Source of the DNA: Arachidicoccus soli
Lineage (GTDB): Bacteria; Bacteroidota; Bacteroidia; Chitinophagales; Chitinophagaceae
NCBI RefSeq assembly: GCF_003600625.1
Contig: NZ_CP032489.1
Coordinates: 3,968,001 to 4,032,000 of the forward strand
Length of the DNA stretch: 64,000 nucleotides
Direction of reading: 5' to 3'
Within the stretch, counting starts at the first letter, position 1. The number at the start of each line of letters is the position of its first letter. Below are positions 17,852 to 27,521 of the stretch, piece after piece. The notes below the pieces were generated by a model. The model searched no databases, was not told where the DNA came from, and saw nothing but the letters and a program-made list of their open reading frames with translations. A program made the translations under genes and the position numbers.

Positions 17852-18178
17852 TTATTTCTTCTTAACAACTAGTTGATAAGCATGTAGAATACATTCTTTA
17901 ATGAGTTCTGCACCTAAACTTCCATCTATTATTAAAGTATTCCAATGTTTTTTGTTCATGTGATAACCGGGCGTAATTGCCGCATATTGTTCTCTTAATT
18001 CAATAGCTTTCTCAGGGTCGCATTTTACATTAATATGCAAAAAAGTATGATCAGGTGACATCAACAAAAATATCTTTCCAGAAATTTTATAGACAAAAGT
18101 TGCTTCTCCAAAGGGAAAACACTCTTCAACTTCTTTATTTAGTTCTAGTGCGTAATCGCGTATTTCATCTATAAACAT
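17852..18178 (-). CDS. MmcQ/YjbR family protein
   Basis: The 108-residue protein matches the small MmcQ/YjbR (CyaY-like fold) family: FPFGEATFVYKISGKIFLLMS, LHINVKCDPEKAIELREQYAAITPGYHMNKKHWNTLIIDGS. These proteins are sometimes called DNA-binding, but no specific role is proven. The gene is alone and divergent from rho. Confidence 0.9.
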   Translation of the reverse strand: MFIDEIRDYALELNKEVEECFPFGEATFVYKISGKIFLLMSPDHTFLHINVKCDPEKAIELREQYAAITPGYHMNKKHWNTLIIDGSLGAELIKECILHAYQLVVKKK

Positions 18179-18428
18179 GGCGAGAATTTTCTCAAAATTA
18201 AATTTTCTTACAAGTTATTTTTAAAAAAATTTGGAATTAAATATTTTTTTGTAATATTGCATAATAAACAGACGATTAGTTCAAAAGCCAATGCATCTCT
18301 AAGTTTGTTTTTCAAATTCAACAATTATCTTTTATTTTTCATTGATTCATTTAATTTTAATTAAAGGTGTGCACATTATCTATTAGTGCACCAAGAATGA
18401 AACCCTTCATTTCAATTTACACTCATTT

Positions 18429-20144
18429 ATGTACGACATTTTGCAATTGAACGACATGTTGGTTCCCGAACTTTTAGACGTTGCGGAACAACTTAAAGTC
18501 CCCGTTTCCAAAAAAAGCGACAAGCAGGAACTTATTTACAAAATACTGGATAAGCAAGCTGTAGATTTAAGCGCAGAGAAAAAAAGCAATCCCGAAAAAT
18601 CCACTAAAAAACGTACTGTAAAGGCCACAACAGCGAACACTACTGAAGAGGCAGAGGTCATGAGTAAGGAAGTTGTAAAAGAAGAGGATCAAATAAAGCG
18701 CCCCAGAAAACATATTAAAAAGGCTGTCACAAAAGTGAAGGCTACAGAAAATAAAGAAGCAAAAGCGAAGGAGCCCGTTGGAAAAAAGCCTGAACACAAA
18801 GACAGGAAAGAGCCCGATACAACAAAAGATAAAGATCAAAAGGAAGGAACAGCCGATGTCGAAATACCTAAAATATCTGATGCTTTTTTAGCCCTGTTAA
18901 GTAATGATGAGGGAGATATTTCGGTAGAAGAATTAGAAAAAATGGATGAACAAGACATCATTCCACCCCCTCCACCGGAAAGAGTTCATACAAAACACCC
19001 TAAAAAAGAGCCCGCATTCAACATCGAGTTTGATGGAATTATTTTAAGTGAAGGAGTATTGGAAATGATGCCGGACGGCTATGGGTTCCTGCGCTCTTCA
19101 GATTATAATTACCTATCCTCCCCCGATGATGTATATGTTTCTCCTTCTCAAATAAAGTTATTTGGATTAAAAACAGGTGATACTGTATTTGGCGCAGTGC
19201 GTCCACCCAAAGACGGAGAAAAATATTTTGCCCTTCTACGTGTAGAAACTATTAATGGCAAAGGCCCGGACGAAGTACGCGATCGTGTACCCTTTGATTA
19301 CCTTACACCCTTATTCCCTTTTGAGAAATTAAATTTATTTCAAAGTCCGTCTCATTATAGCACAAGAATAATGGATTTGTTCACACCTATTGGTAAAGGA
19401 CAGCGTGGTTTAATTGTAGCGCCGCCAAAAGTAGGTAAAACAGTTTTATTAAAAGAAGTTGCCAATGCAATCGCAGCCAATCATCCGGAATGCTATTTAA
19501 TGGTTGTTTTGATTGACGAGCGTCCGGAAGAAGTTACAGATATGGAGCGTAGCGTAAAAGCAGAAGTGATTGCTTCTACTTTTGATGAACCTGCAGAAAA
19601 ACACGTAAAAGTTTCTGCAATGGCTTTACAAAAAGCAAAGCGCTTAGTTGAATGTGGTCACGATGTTGTCATCCTGTTAGACAGTATTACCCGTCTAGCC
19701 CGTGCACACAATACTGTTGCGCCGGCTTCCGGAAAGGTATTGTCAGGCGGTGTAGAAAGCAACGCAATGCAAAAACCAAAACAATTTTTTGGCGCAGCAC
19801 GTAAAATAGAATTTGGCGGCTCCCTTACTATTTTAGCTACAGCATTAGTAGATACCGGCAGTAAGATGGATGAAGTAATTTTTGAAGAATTTAAAGGAAC
19901 GGGTAATATGGAGTTGTTGCTTGACAGACGATTGGCAAATAAACGGATATTCCCGGCCATTGATATCGTATCTTCCTCTACACGTCGCGACGACTTATTA
20001 TTAGACAAAGAAGTACTTGCTCGCATGAATATTTTACGTGTGTATCTGGGCGACATGAAAGCTGAAGAAGCAATGAATGATCTACTCAAACAAATGCGTG
20101 GCACCAGAAATAATGAAGAATTTCTAGCTAGCATGAATGGATAA
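18429..20144 (+). CDS. rho: Transcription termination factor Rho with a long charged insert
   Basis: The 571-residue protein has the Rho N-terminal helical domain at residues 1-45. A Lys/Glu/Thr-rich low-complexity insert covers about 46-190. It is followed by the RNA-binding cold-shock-like domain (about 197-280) and the RecA-like ATPase. Walker A is APPKVGKT at 331-338, Walker [15 protein letters not shown] near 410-423, and the Q/R loops follow. Hexameric Rho threads nascent RNA and stops transcription. E. coli Rho is 419 residues, so the insert explains the extra length. Such inserts are known in Bacteroidota; in Bacteroides thetaiotaomicron the disordered region was linked to condensate formation. 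Confidence 0.97.
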   Translation: MYDILQLNDMLVPELLDVAEQLKVPVSKKSDKQELIYKILDKQAVDLSAEKKSNPEKSTKKRTVKATTANTTEEAEVMSKEVVKEEDQIKRPRKHIKKAVTKVKATENKEAKAKEPVGKKPEHKDRKEPDTTKDKDQKEGTADVEIPKISDAFLALLSNDEGDISVEELEKMDEQDIIPPPPPERVHTKHPKKEPAFNIEFDGIILSEGVLEMMPDGYGFLRSSDYNYLSSPDDVYVSPSQIKLFGLKTGDTVFGAVRPPKDGEKYFALLRVETINGKGPDEVRDRVPFDYLTPLFPFEKLNLFQSPSHYSTRIMDLFTPIGKGQRGLIVAPPKVGKTVLLKEVANAIAANHPECYLMVVLIDERPEEVTDMERSVKAEVIASTFDEPAEKHVKVSAMALQKAKRLVECGHDVVILLDSITRLARAHNTVAPASGKVLSGGVESNAMQKPKQFFGAARKIEFGGSLTILATALVDTGSKMDEVIFEEFKGTGNMELLLDRRLANKRIFPAIDIVSSSTRRDDLLLDKEVLARMNILRVYLGDMKAEEAMNDLLKQMRGTRNNEEFLASMNG

Positions 20145-20160
20145 ATTTTAGTCCCTGATA

Positions 20161-20198
20161 AATACATAGCCCTGCAAAATTGTTGGGCTATTTATTTT
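20161..20198 (+). terminator. Terminator after rho
   Basis: Stem ATAGCCC/GGGCTAT has a 12-base loop and is followed by TTATTTTT. It lies 16 bp past the rho stop codon. Confidence 0.78.
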
Positions 20199-20235
20199 TA
20201 CTGGACTATCGCAACAAAGTAATAAAATGTTTTAA

Positions 20236-21075
20236 ATGAATGAATTAACTATTCTTATTCAATGTTCAGATGATGTTGGCTTAGTGACAAAAATTACCCA
20301 GGTGCTGGCCAAACATAGCCTGAATATTGTTTCTATGAATGAATATGTAGATACCTTTAATAAAAGATTTTTTACACGTATTGCATGCACAGGAAATGAC
20401 CTGAAAGCAGCATCATTTAAAGTTGAAATGCTTCAAAAGCTTCCAAAAGAAGCCTCAATAAGAATAATTGAAAAGCAATTGAAAAGAATTGCTGTATTAG
20501 TGACCAAAGAGTACCATTGCCTGGGGGATATTTTGGTGCGTAATCAGTTCGAAACACTCGGCGCTAAAGTTGCATGTGTAATAGGTAATTATGAATATTT
20601 GAAAGAATTGACCCATCAGTTTGGCATCCCTTATTTTCATATTTCTCATTTAGAAAAAGACAAGCAGACATTTGAAAATGAAATTCAGCAAATAATCGAT
20701 CCATTAAATGTCGACTTTATCGTTCTAGCAAAGTTCATGCGCATTCTTTCTCCTGAATTTGTGGCAACTTATGTACAAAAAATCATCAATATTCATCATT
20801 CTTTTTTGCCGGCATTTATAGGAGCAAATCCTTATAAACAAGCATTTGAAAGGGGGGTAAAAATTATTGGCGCTACAGCGCACTTTGTCACCAACAACTT
20901 AGACGAAGGTCCCATTATCACACAGCACACAGCAAGCGTCGACCATACTTACGGGGTGAAAGAAATGATTCGTCAAGGTAGAGAAACCGAAAAGGCAGTG
21001 CTCCTGGAAGCACTGCGATTAGTATTTGAAGACCGCGTTTTTATAAGCGGCAACAAAACAATTGTGTTTAAGTAA
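20236..21075 (+). CDS. purU: Formyltetrahydrofolate deformylase
   Basis: The 279-residue protein has an N-terminal ACT domain (residues 1-80, LTILIQCSDDVGLVTKITQVLAKHSLNIVSMNEYVD). The formyl-transferase domain follows, with NIHHSFLPAFIGANPYKQAFERGVKIIGATAHFVTNNLDEGPII, in which the catalytic Asn-His-Asp set is preserved. It hydrolyses 10-formyl-THF to formate and THF, balancing the one-carbon pool and supplying formate for purine synthesis. The length is the usual one (E. coli PurU is 280). Monocistronic. Confidence 0.95.
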   Translation: MNELTILIQCSDDVGLVTKITQVLAKHSLNIVSMNEYVDTFNKRFFTRIACTGNDLKAASFKVEMLQKLPKEASIRIIEKQLKRIAVLVTKEYHCLGDILVRNQFETLGAKVACVIGNYEYLKELTHQFGIPYFHISHLEKDKQTFENEIQQIIDPLNVDFIVLAKFMRILSPEFVATYVQKIINIHHSFLPAFIGANPYKQAFERGVKIIGATAHFVTNNLDEGPIITQHTASVDHTYGVKEMIRQGRETEKAVLLEALRLVFEDRVFISGNKTIVFK

Positions 21076-21204
21076 TTGAACCTCCACTTCTCAAAAGAAC
21101 TAAATTATTTCAGGACGAAGATGGAAGGCACTGATTTTAACAAATCCTAAGGTGCCGGCTATAATGCATTTTGCAGGCGCCATTTTTTGAACAATTAATT
21201 GGCT

Positions 21205-23790
21205 CTATTTAAAAATATCATCACTTAAATTTCCATTGAATTTTATATCCGTCGCTTTCAATTTTATTATATAACCATTATTGTTCATAGAAATCTGCAT
21301 AGGAATTTTTATGTCATTTACAGATTGATAATCAGCAAAACTCAATAAACCACTTTTGCTTTGTGACGCTACTTTTAAGCCGGATTTCACATCATAATAA
21401 TTCGTAACTTCTTCTCCCTCCGGATTTGTAACTTTAATTACATAGGCATCCTGTCCATTAACAGTTTTCATACCCATTAAAGTAACTTTATTATTCTCAA
21501 AAATTTTTAACTCCGGAAAGATCTGGGTTAAATTTTTCAATCCTTTCTTTGCTTTATCATCTAACGTAACCGCCTTACCTTGTTGAATAATTGAATCTAT
21601 TTCGTCGTTTACCAAAATTTTTAGAATATTCATATGCAACGCAGGCAGCTCAATCATTTCTAAAAACTTACCAGGCATTTTATGGTATTCCTTCATGCTG
21701 ATTTTTTGACCTTGCACATCGCCTTCATAGATAGCAGACGCCTCTTTTATTTTCTCTAGATTCTCTCTTCCTCCGGCATTTTGTATATATGTATCAATTA
21801 CTGATCTGGACGAAATGTCTGCCGGCGCGGGTTTTAACTTGTTTTTGTCAGGCCAGACATTATTTTCCGGATTCACATCAGGATATTGTTTTTCAGGATC
21901 AAGTAGTATTTGTTTTATTTTAGAGGTCGTTTTAACATGAAAAATCCAGTCCGGACCACGCTGCCATATTTCGACAGGCAATTGCATATTGGTAACTTTT
22001 CCATTTTCTTCTTCAATCTGTAATTTTACCGGCAATGGCATTTTGCCTAAGTTTTCTATATGTATAAGTGCACCTTTTGTTGGGTCATTATCTTCGTATC
22101 TTACATCTTTCACTGCTTGATCAATGGCCCAATTATGGAAGAACCAGCCTCTCCAAAACCAGCCCAAATCTTCTCCCGAAGCATTTTCCATTGTACGGAA
22201 AAAGTCATCCGGCGTTGGGTGTTTATAAGCCCAATTCTTGATGTATTGCTTAAACGCATAGTCGAAACGATCATGACCTAAAACAACATCACGCAAAATA
22301 AGCAATCCAACTGCCGGTTTATAATATCCCTCATCAGCCAAGTTATAAGGTAATAGTACATCCGGTATTGTCATGGGAACCTCAGCATCTTTTTTAAAGA
22401 ATCGTTTAGCAATTTGATATTTATCTGGTTCATTATTGTAGGCGCCATTATACAAAATCCTGGAACACAGGTAGTTGGTAAAAGTATTAAAGCCTTCATC
22501 CATCCAAGCATATTTCCGTTCGTTGGAACCCACTAACATCGGGAACCAATTGTGTCCAAATTCATGTAATGTTACAAACCATAAATCGGCCCCCGCTTTC
22601 GCGGAAGCACTGCAGAATACAATACCCGGGTATTCCATTCCTCCTACAATACCGGCTACGTTGGTTGCCACCGGATAAGGGAAGTCATGCCAATAAGAGT
22701 TAAGTTCAACAGACTTTTTTGTATAATATGCTGAGCTATCCCAACCATCTGGCGTAGCCGCTTCTTCCGGATAAACAGATTGCCCCAGAATGATTTTACC
22801 ACTTTGCATTTTTATACGAACAGCGTCCCAAATAAATGCTTTAGAGGCGGCCCAGGCCACGTCTCGGGTATTGTTACATCGAAACTTCCAGGTTAATTCT
22901 TTTTTGTTTACAAAGTCTTTGCCTGTTTGTACATCAGTGAGGGAATGAATATTTACAGTAGCGTCAGATTTTGCAGCATCTTTTAATTTTTTTCTTTGGG
23001 AAGCGGTAAGGACTTCATCCGGATTTTGTAATACCCCGGAACCAACAATCAGCAAGTCAGCAGGTGCAGTTATTGAATAATCAATATTACCATATTCTAA
23101 ATAGAATTCCCCTGCGCCTAAATAGGGCAATGTATTCCAACCTTCTACATCATCATACACACACATGCGCGGATACCATTGTGCAATCTCATAAATCCAG
23201 CCATTTTTTGTATTAAGCCTTCCCATTCTATCAGATCCTTTTTCAGGAATAGTAAAGCCATAATCTATATTAATTTGTAGTTTACCTCCTTTAGCTTTTA
23301 ACTCTTCTGGTAAAATAATTTGCAATCTTGTATCACTCACCACAAATTTGGGATGAATAGTTTTACCATTCATGGTTACTGAAACTGATTTTAATTCATC
23401 TCCTTTTGTAAACTTTACAGCAGCATACCTGCCACCCGAAACATCTGTTGTTGCTACAGCGCGGCTATCTTCCCTATAAATATTTTGGTCTACATACAAC
23501 CAAACATATGGGAGATTATCCGGACTATTGTTGGTATAATTTATCTGCACATTTCCATCAATATGTTTTAGTGCAGTATCTAATTTTACATGGATAGTAT
23601 AATCGGCACTATTTTGCCAATATTTAGGGCCGGGCTCTCCATCTGCGCTGCGATAGCTATTACCATTTTGCGTATAAAAATATGGGGCAAAAGCCTCGTG
23701 TTGATTATAACTGGAATTTCCGACGATTTGTTGTGCAGAGGCAATGCCTATCAAGGCTCCAAAAGCAGCCAACAAGATAACCTTTTTCAT
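21205..23790 (-). CDS. Exported M1 family metallopeptidase with extra C-terminal domain (long paralog)
   Basis: The 861-residue protein has a signal peptide (residues 1-19). Its M1 catalytic region contains GGMEYPGIVF, HEFGH at 409-413 and the third zinc ligand Glu432 in YAWMDEGFNTF. Residues up to about 650 align with the 654-residue paralog at 4320-6284. The last 210 residues (from SSRSVIDTYIQNAGG) look like the lipoprotein-sorting/LolA-type beta domain found fused to exported peptidases of Bacteroidota. It is probably a periplasmic or outer-membrane-associated aminopeptidase. The gene stands alone. Its substrate cannot be predicted. Confidence 0.93.
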   Translation of the reverse strand: MKKVILLAAFGALIGIASAQQIVGNSSYNQHEAFAPYFYTQNGNSYRSADGEPGPKYWQNSADYTIHVKLDTALKHIDGNVQINYTNNSPDNLPYVWLYVDQNIYREDSRAVATTDVSGGRYAAVKFTKGDELKSVSVTMNGKTIHPKFVVSDTRLQIILPEELKAKGGKLQINIDYGFTIPEKGSDRMGRLNTKNGWIYEIAQWYPRMCVYDDVEGWNTLPYLGAGEFYLEYGNIDYSITAPADLLIVGSGVLQNPDEVLTASQRKKLKDAAKSDATVNIHSLTDVQTGKDFVNKKELTWKFRCNNTRDVAWAASKAFIWDAVRIKMQSGKIILGQSVYPEEAATPDGWDSSAYYTKKSVELNSYWHDFPYPVATNVAGIVGGMEYPGIVFCSASAKAGADLWFVTLHEFGHNWFPMLVGSNERKYAWMDEGFNTFTNYLCSRILYNGAYNNEPDKYQIAKRFFKKDAEVPMTIPDVLLPYNLADEGYYKPAVGLLILRDVVLGHDRFDYAFKQYIKNWAYKHPTPDDFFRTMENASGEDLGWFWRGWFFHNWAIDQAVKDVRYEDNDPTKGALIHIENLGKMPLPVKLQIEEENGKVTNMQLPVEIWQRGPDWIFHVKTTSKIKQILLDPEKQYPDVNPENNVWPDKNKLKPAPADISSRSVIDTYIQNAGGRENLEKIKEASAIYEGDVQGQKISMKEYHKMPGKFLEMIELPALHMNILKILVNDEIDSIIQQGKAVTLDDKAKKGLKNLTQIFPELKIFENNKVTLMGMKTVNGQDAYVIKVTNPEGEEVTNYYDVKSGLKVASQSKSGLLSFADYQSVNDIKIPMQISMNNNGYIIKLKATDIKFNGNLSDDIFK

Positions 23791-23957
23791 TAAATGAATT
23801 TTTGAAATTATAACAAGTTTAAAATATTCGACAAGGTACTATAAAATAAAAAACAAAATATGCTAATGGATAGGCGGTCATCTAATTCTTTTTATAAAAC
23901 ATTAATAAGATAAGCGGTAATCAGCATATTGAATTATGTTTTACTTTTGAGCCCATT

Positions 23958-24443
23958 ATGCAATATAGTTTTTATTATATCAAAGGAAAAGTACTGCAAG
24001 GATTACGTACACACTTTGTATCACGCCCCGAAGTAAAGGTTTTGGCTTATGCCATAAATATCTTCGCTTTGATTTCCGTCATTTTATACTGGCTTAAAAA
24101 AATACGACCCCAAGCCTTTTTACTTTGTTCCTTCTTATGGATAATGCTTTTGATAATATTTTGGTTTGTAATGCCCAATGTCATTTACAAAAAAGCTATC
24201 CAAATATTTCAAGATAAGTTTATCGCTAATTTTAACGATGATGGAGTTATTTTGGAAAATGATCGAGGGGCTATAACTTGGGAATGGCAAAGGTTTACCA
24301 ACTATTTCGAATCTTCTAACTTCTTTCATTTATATTTTAATGCACGTTCCTTCTTTTTGTTTCCTAAAGATGAAATGACTGATGATTTTAAACAGGCTCT
24401 CAAGGCATTATTAAGTCAGAAATTACGCAAAGGAAAATATTAG
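23958..24443 (+). CDS. Small two-helix membrane protein, YcxB-like
   Basis: The 161-residue protein has two membrane helices (about residues 29-49 and 55-77). A cytoplasmic C-terminal region resembles the YcxB-like domain: DDGVILENDRGAITWEWQRFTNYFESSNFFHLYFNARSFFLFPKDEM. The family has no established function. It is divergent from the long M1 peptidase and convergent with a GNAT gene, with only 3 bp between the stop codons. Confidence 0.72.
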   Translation: MQYSFYYIKGKVLQGLRTHFVSRPEVKVLAYAINIFALISVILYWLKKIRPQAFLLCSFLWIMLLIIFWFVMPNVIYKKAIQIFQDKFIANFNDDGVILENDRGAITWEWQRFTNYFESSNFFHLYFNARSFFLFPKDEMTDDFKQALKALLSQKLRKGKY

Positions 24444-24446
24444 ATA

Positions 24447-24881
24447 CTAGCGATTCAACTTTTTTTCCATCATAAAATGCGGGAGGGTTACTTCTATAAA
24501 TTCGTTGTCGAAAGTATTGTATCCTAGTTTTTTGTAAAACCCAACGGCATCTGCTCTTGCATGCATTATCATTTTTTTATAGCCAAAATCCCTGGCTAAA
24601 TTTTCTGAGAAGAGTAAAATTGCACGGCCTACACCCTTACCTTGTAAGCCACTATGTACGGCCATCTGGCGCAGCCGCATCGTGCCTTTATCCATCTTGG
24701 TTAAGATGCAGCATCCCATTATCTTATCATTTTCAAAGCAACCAATCAATGTGTCCTTTTTATCATTATCCAATTCATTTTCTTCAAATTCAAGATTTAA
24801 TGGTTTGCGTAAAACCTGATAGCGCAGCAGAACCATTTTGTCATAATCGGAAGTTCCATAATCAATTATTTGAATTGCCAT
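24447..24881 (-). CDS. GNAT family N-acetyltransferase
   Basis: The 144-residue protein has the acetyl-CoA-binding motif A (LRQMAVHSGLQGKGVGRAILLFSENLARDFGYKKMIMHAR) and motif B (AVGFYKKLGYNTFDNEFIEVTLPHFMMEK). It should acetylate an amine of unknown identity. It resembles the ElaA-like small GNATs. Nothing nearby suggests a substrate. Confidence 0.88.
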   Translation of the reverse strand: MAIQIIDYGTSDYDKMVLLRYQVLRKPLNLEFEENELDNDKKDTLIGCFENDKIMGCCILTKMDKGTMRLRQMAVHSGLQGKGVGRAILLFSENLARDFGYKKMIMHARADAVGFYKKLGYNTFDNEFIEVTLPHFMMEKKLNR

Positions 24882-24998
24882 CCTCGAATTATTAAATGAT
24901 AATTAGTAATATTCAGCAACATAAAAATAAATATTTTTTTTAAAAAGTATAGTTTTTTCTACAAAAAAAGCTTTATTTTGTACTGAAAATCAATGTGA

Positions 24999-25052
24999 AA
25001 GGAGATATCCTTGCCAAGATTAAAAACCTATGCAAAAACAAAATAAGGATAT
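24999..25052 (+). promoter_or_regulatory. Overlapping palindromes just upstream of the acpP promoter
   Basis: AAGGA-N4-TCCTT at 24999-25012 is followed at 25045-25052 by AAGGATAT, the complement of ATATCCTT at 25005-25012. The last copy ends 4 bp before the -33 TTG box. The layout suits an operator, or a DNA loop between sites. No regulator is encoded next to it. Confidence 0.35.
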
Positions 25053-25056
25053 TGTA

Positions 25057-25085
25057 TTGTCTATTGATTAAAAATTATATTTTTG
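25057..25085 (+). promoter_or_regulatory. Promoter of acpP
   Basis: TTG at 25057-25059 and TATTTTTG at 25078-25085 are separated by 18 bp. This matches the Bacteroidota -33/-7 pattern (TTG-N about 19-TAnnTTTG), and the -7 element ends 25 bp before the acpP ATG. Confidence 0.6.
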
Positions 25086-25110
25086 TGCCCGAAACTAAAA
25101 ATTTTTTACA

Positions 25111-25347
25111 ATGTCAGAAATCGCAACAAGAGTAAAGAAAATTATTGTTGACAAATTAGGTGTGGAAGAAGCTGAAGTTACAAATGAAGCATCTTTTACC
25201 AACGACTTAGGCGCCGATTCATTGGATACGGTAGAACTAATCATGGAGTTTGAAAAAGAATTCAATATTTCCATCCCAGACGAACAAGCTGAAACAATCA
25301 CTACCGTTGGGCAAGCAGTTTCTTATTTGGAAGAACACGCCAAATAG
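25111..25347 (+). CDS. acpP: Acyl carrier protein
   Basis: The 78-residue acidic protein has the four-helix ACP layout. The phosphopantetheine attachment site is GADSLDTVE, with Ser37. It carries growing acyl chains in type II fatty-acid synthesis. It heads the conserved acpP-fabF-rnc order; a 124-bp spacer with a hairpin separates it from fabF. Confidence 0.98.
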   Translation: MSEIATRVKKIIVDKLGVEEAEVTNEASFTNDLGADSLDTVELIMEFEKEFNISIPDEQAETITTVGQAVSYLEEHAK

Positions 25348-25384
25348 AAGATTACAGAAAATATTTTACGATATTTCAACATTT

Positions 25385-25425
25385 AAGTCCGTCTCCCGAT
25401 AATTGTTTTACCGTGGGGCGGACTT
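25385..25425 (+). promoter_or_regulatory. Hairpin between acpP and fabF (partial terminator or processing site)
   Basis: Arms AAGTCCG and CGGACTT pair across 27 bases, with additional partial pairing of CTCCC and GTGGGG. The hairpin is followed by TATATTAAATTT and not by a T run, so it is at best a leaky terminator. It could let acpP be made in excess of fabF and rnc. Confidence 0.45.
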
Positions 25426-25471
25426 ATATTAAATTTATACACGCAAGGTTTAGCTAGAAATTATATAGAAT

Positions 25472-26725
25472 ATGCAAACAAAAAGAGTAGTAGTAACTGG
25501 TATTGGATGCCTTACACCATTAGGCAATAATCTCGAAGATTATTGGAATGGCTTAGTCAATGGCGTCTCCGGTGCCGACATGATTACGCAATTTGATGCT
25601 TCTAAATTTCGCACAAAGTTTGCCTGCGAGGTTAAAAACTTCGACCCGACGGAATATATGGATCGAAAGGATGCTCGTAAAATTGACCGTTTTACCCAGT
25701 TGGCAATTGCAGCAAGTGATCAAGCGCTCAATGATGCCGGGCTAAATAAAGATAATATCGATCCGGATCGTATGGGTGTAGTACTTGGTAGTGGCATTGG
25801 CGGATTAATTACCTTTCAACACGAAGTAATGGAGTTCGGCAAAGGCGATGGCACACCTCGTTATAGCCCTTTCTTTATCCCTAAAATGATTTTGGATATT
25901 GCACCCGGGCATGTATCAATGCGGCATAATTTGCGCGGACCGAACTATTCTACCGTAAGCGCTTGTGCAAGCAGCACACACGCCATCATCAACGCACTAG
26001 ATTTATTACGCTTAGGAAAGGCTGATATAATGGTTACAGGTGGCAGTGAAGCAGTAATCAGTGAGGCGGGTATTGGAGGTTTCAATGCGATGAAAGCTAT
26101 GAGCGAACGCAACGATGACCCTAAAACTGCTAGCCGACCTTATGATAAAGACAGAGATGGTTTTGTAATGGGGGAAGCAGGAGCAATTATTATTTTAGAA
26201 ACACTTGAACACGCTTTGGCCCGTGGAGCCAAAATATACTGTGAAGTAGCTGGAGGCGCCGCTACAGCCGATGCATATCATATCACAGCCCCGCATCCGG
26301 AAGGACTGGGTGCGCAGAATGTAATGATAAAAGCATTGGAAGACGCGGGAATGACCTCGGAAGAAATTGATTATATCAACACACATGGCACTTCTACTCC
26401 ATTAGGTGATATCGCAGAGGTGAAAGCTATTGTGAATGTTTTTGGCGATCACGCATATAACTTGAATATAAGTGCTACTAAATCCATGACAGGGCATTGC
26501 CTAGGTGCAGCTGGAGCTATTGAAGCAGTAGCTGCTATTCAAAGTGTAGTTCACGACATCGTCCCTCCGACAATTAATCACTTTACAGATGATGATGACT
26601 TAGATCCTAAACTCAACTTCACCTTTAATAAGGCGCAAAAGCGGGTAGTAAATGCAGCACTGAGTAATACATTTGGGTTTGGAGGTCACAATGCAGCTAT
26701 TATCGTAAAAAAGTATATAGCATAA
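25472..26725 (+). CDS. fabF: 3-oxoacyl-ACP synthase II (FabF)
   Basis: The 417-residue thiolase-fold condensing enzyme has the nucleophile Cys165 in VSACASSTHAI and the two catalytic histidines in THGTSTPLGD and SMTGHCLGAAGAIEA. The Gly-rich NTFGFGGHNA stands near the C terminus. It elongates acyl-ACP with malonyl-ACP. It is in the acpP-fabF-rnc gene order, with rnc starting 4 bp after its stop. Confidence 0.97.
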   Translation: MQTKRVVVTGIGCLTPLGNNLEDYWNGLVNGVSGADMITQFDASKFRTKFACEVKNFDPTEYMDRKDARKIDRFTQLAIAASDQALNDAGLNKDNIDPDRMGVVLGSGIGGLITFQHEVMEFGKGDGTPRYSPFFIPKMILDIAPGHVSMRHNLRGPNYSTVSACASSTHAIINALDLLRLGKADIMVTGGSEAVISEAGIGGFNAMKAMSERNDDPKTASRPYDKDRDGFVMGEAGAIIILETLEHALARGAKIYCEVAGGAATADAYHITAPHPEGLGAQNVMIKALEDAGMTSEEIDYINTHGTSTPLGDIAEVKAIVNVFGDHAYNLNISATKSMTGHCLGAAGAIEAVAAIQSVVHDIVPPTINHFTDDDDLDPKLNFTFNKAQKRVVNAALSNTFGFGGHNAAIIVKKYIA

Positions 26726-26729
26726 TATT

Positions 26730-27440
26730 TTGCGAAACTCAATTCATAAAATTGTAGGATCCTTTCAAAAAGACTCTCTAAAAAAGCAACTGTACTTAAT
26801 GCTAGGTGTAAGGCCTGGTCGTCTTTCTCTCTATAAAAGAGCCTTTAGTCACCGATCTATAAAAGAAGGCGCAGCCGACAATAATGAACGCTTAGAATAC
26901 CTAGGCGATGCAGTTTTAGGAACGGTAGTAGCTGATTATCTTTTTAAAAAATACCCCTATAAAGATGAAGGCTTTTTGACCGAAATGCGCAGTAAAATGG
27001 TCAATCGTCAGCAACTGAACGATATTGCCATTAAAATGGGCTTAAAAAAATTAACCGAATTCAATAAAGAAGATTTCGGTCTTCGTAATAGTCAGATATT
27101 CGGCAATACTTTAGAAGCATTAATTGGTGCGGTTTATTTAGATAAAGGCTACAACAAAACAAAAGATTGGGTGCTTCAGCAAATGTTAATTCCTTATCTC
27201 TCGGTAGATGATTTGGAGCTGATTGAGATTAATTTAAAAAATAAATTAATTGGTTGGGCTAATAAAAAAAGTAAAGCCCTCAGTTTTGAAACAATCGATG
27301 AAATAATGGATAAAAAAAGGCGCATATTTACTATTGCAGTCAAATTGGATGGCCAAATTATTGCTCAGGGAAAAGGGTATAACAAAAAAGAAGCCAGTCA
27401 AAATGCAGCACAAATTGCTGTAGAGAAATTGGCCCTTTAA
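26730..27440 (+). CDS. rnc: Ribonuclease III
   Basis: The 236-residue protein has the RNase III catalytic domain with the signature NNERLEYLGDAVLG and the second acidic site FGNTLEALIGAVYLDKGY. A C-terminal dsRNA-binding domain follows, ending GKGYNKKEASQNAAQIAVEKLA. It cleaves double-stranded RNA, including rRNA precursors. The start is TTG at 26730, 4 bp after fabF, indicating translational coupling. No ATG is available before the catalytic domain. Confidence 0.96.
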   Translation: MRNSIHKIVGSFQKDSLKKQLYLMLGVRPGRLSLYKRAFSHRSIKEGAADNNERLEYLGDAVLGTVVADYLFKKYPYKDEGFLTEMRSKMVNRQQLNDIAIKMGLKKLTEFNKEDFGLRNSQIFGNTLEALIGAVYLDKGYNKTKDWVLQQMLIPYLSVDDLELIEINLKNKLIGWANKKSKALSFETIDEIMDKKRRIFTIAVKLDGQIIAQGKGYNKKEASQNAAQIAVEKLAL

Positions 27441-27521
27441 AATTAATAATATATTAAAAGCCTACCGCATCATTTTATTGATAATGAGCCATTATCTTCG
27501 AGTTATATTAAATTGAAAATC

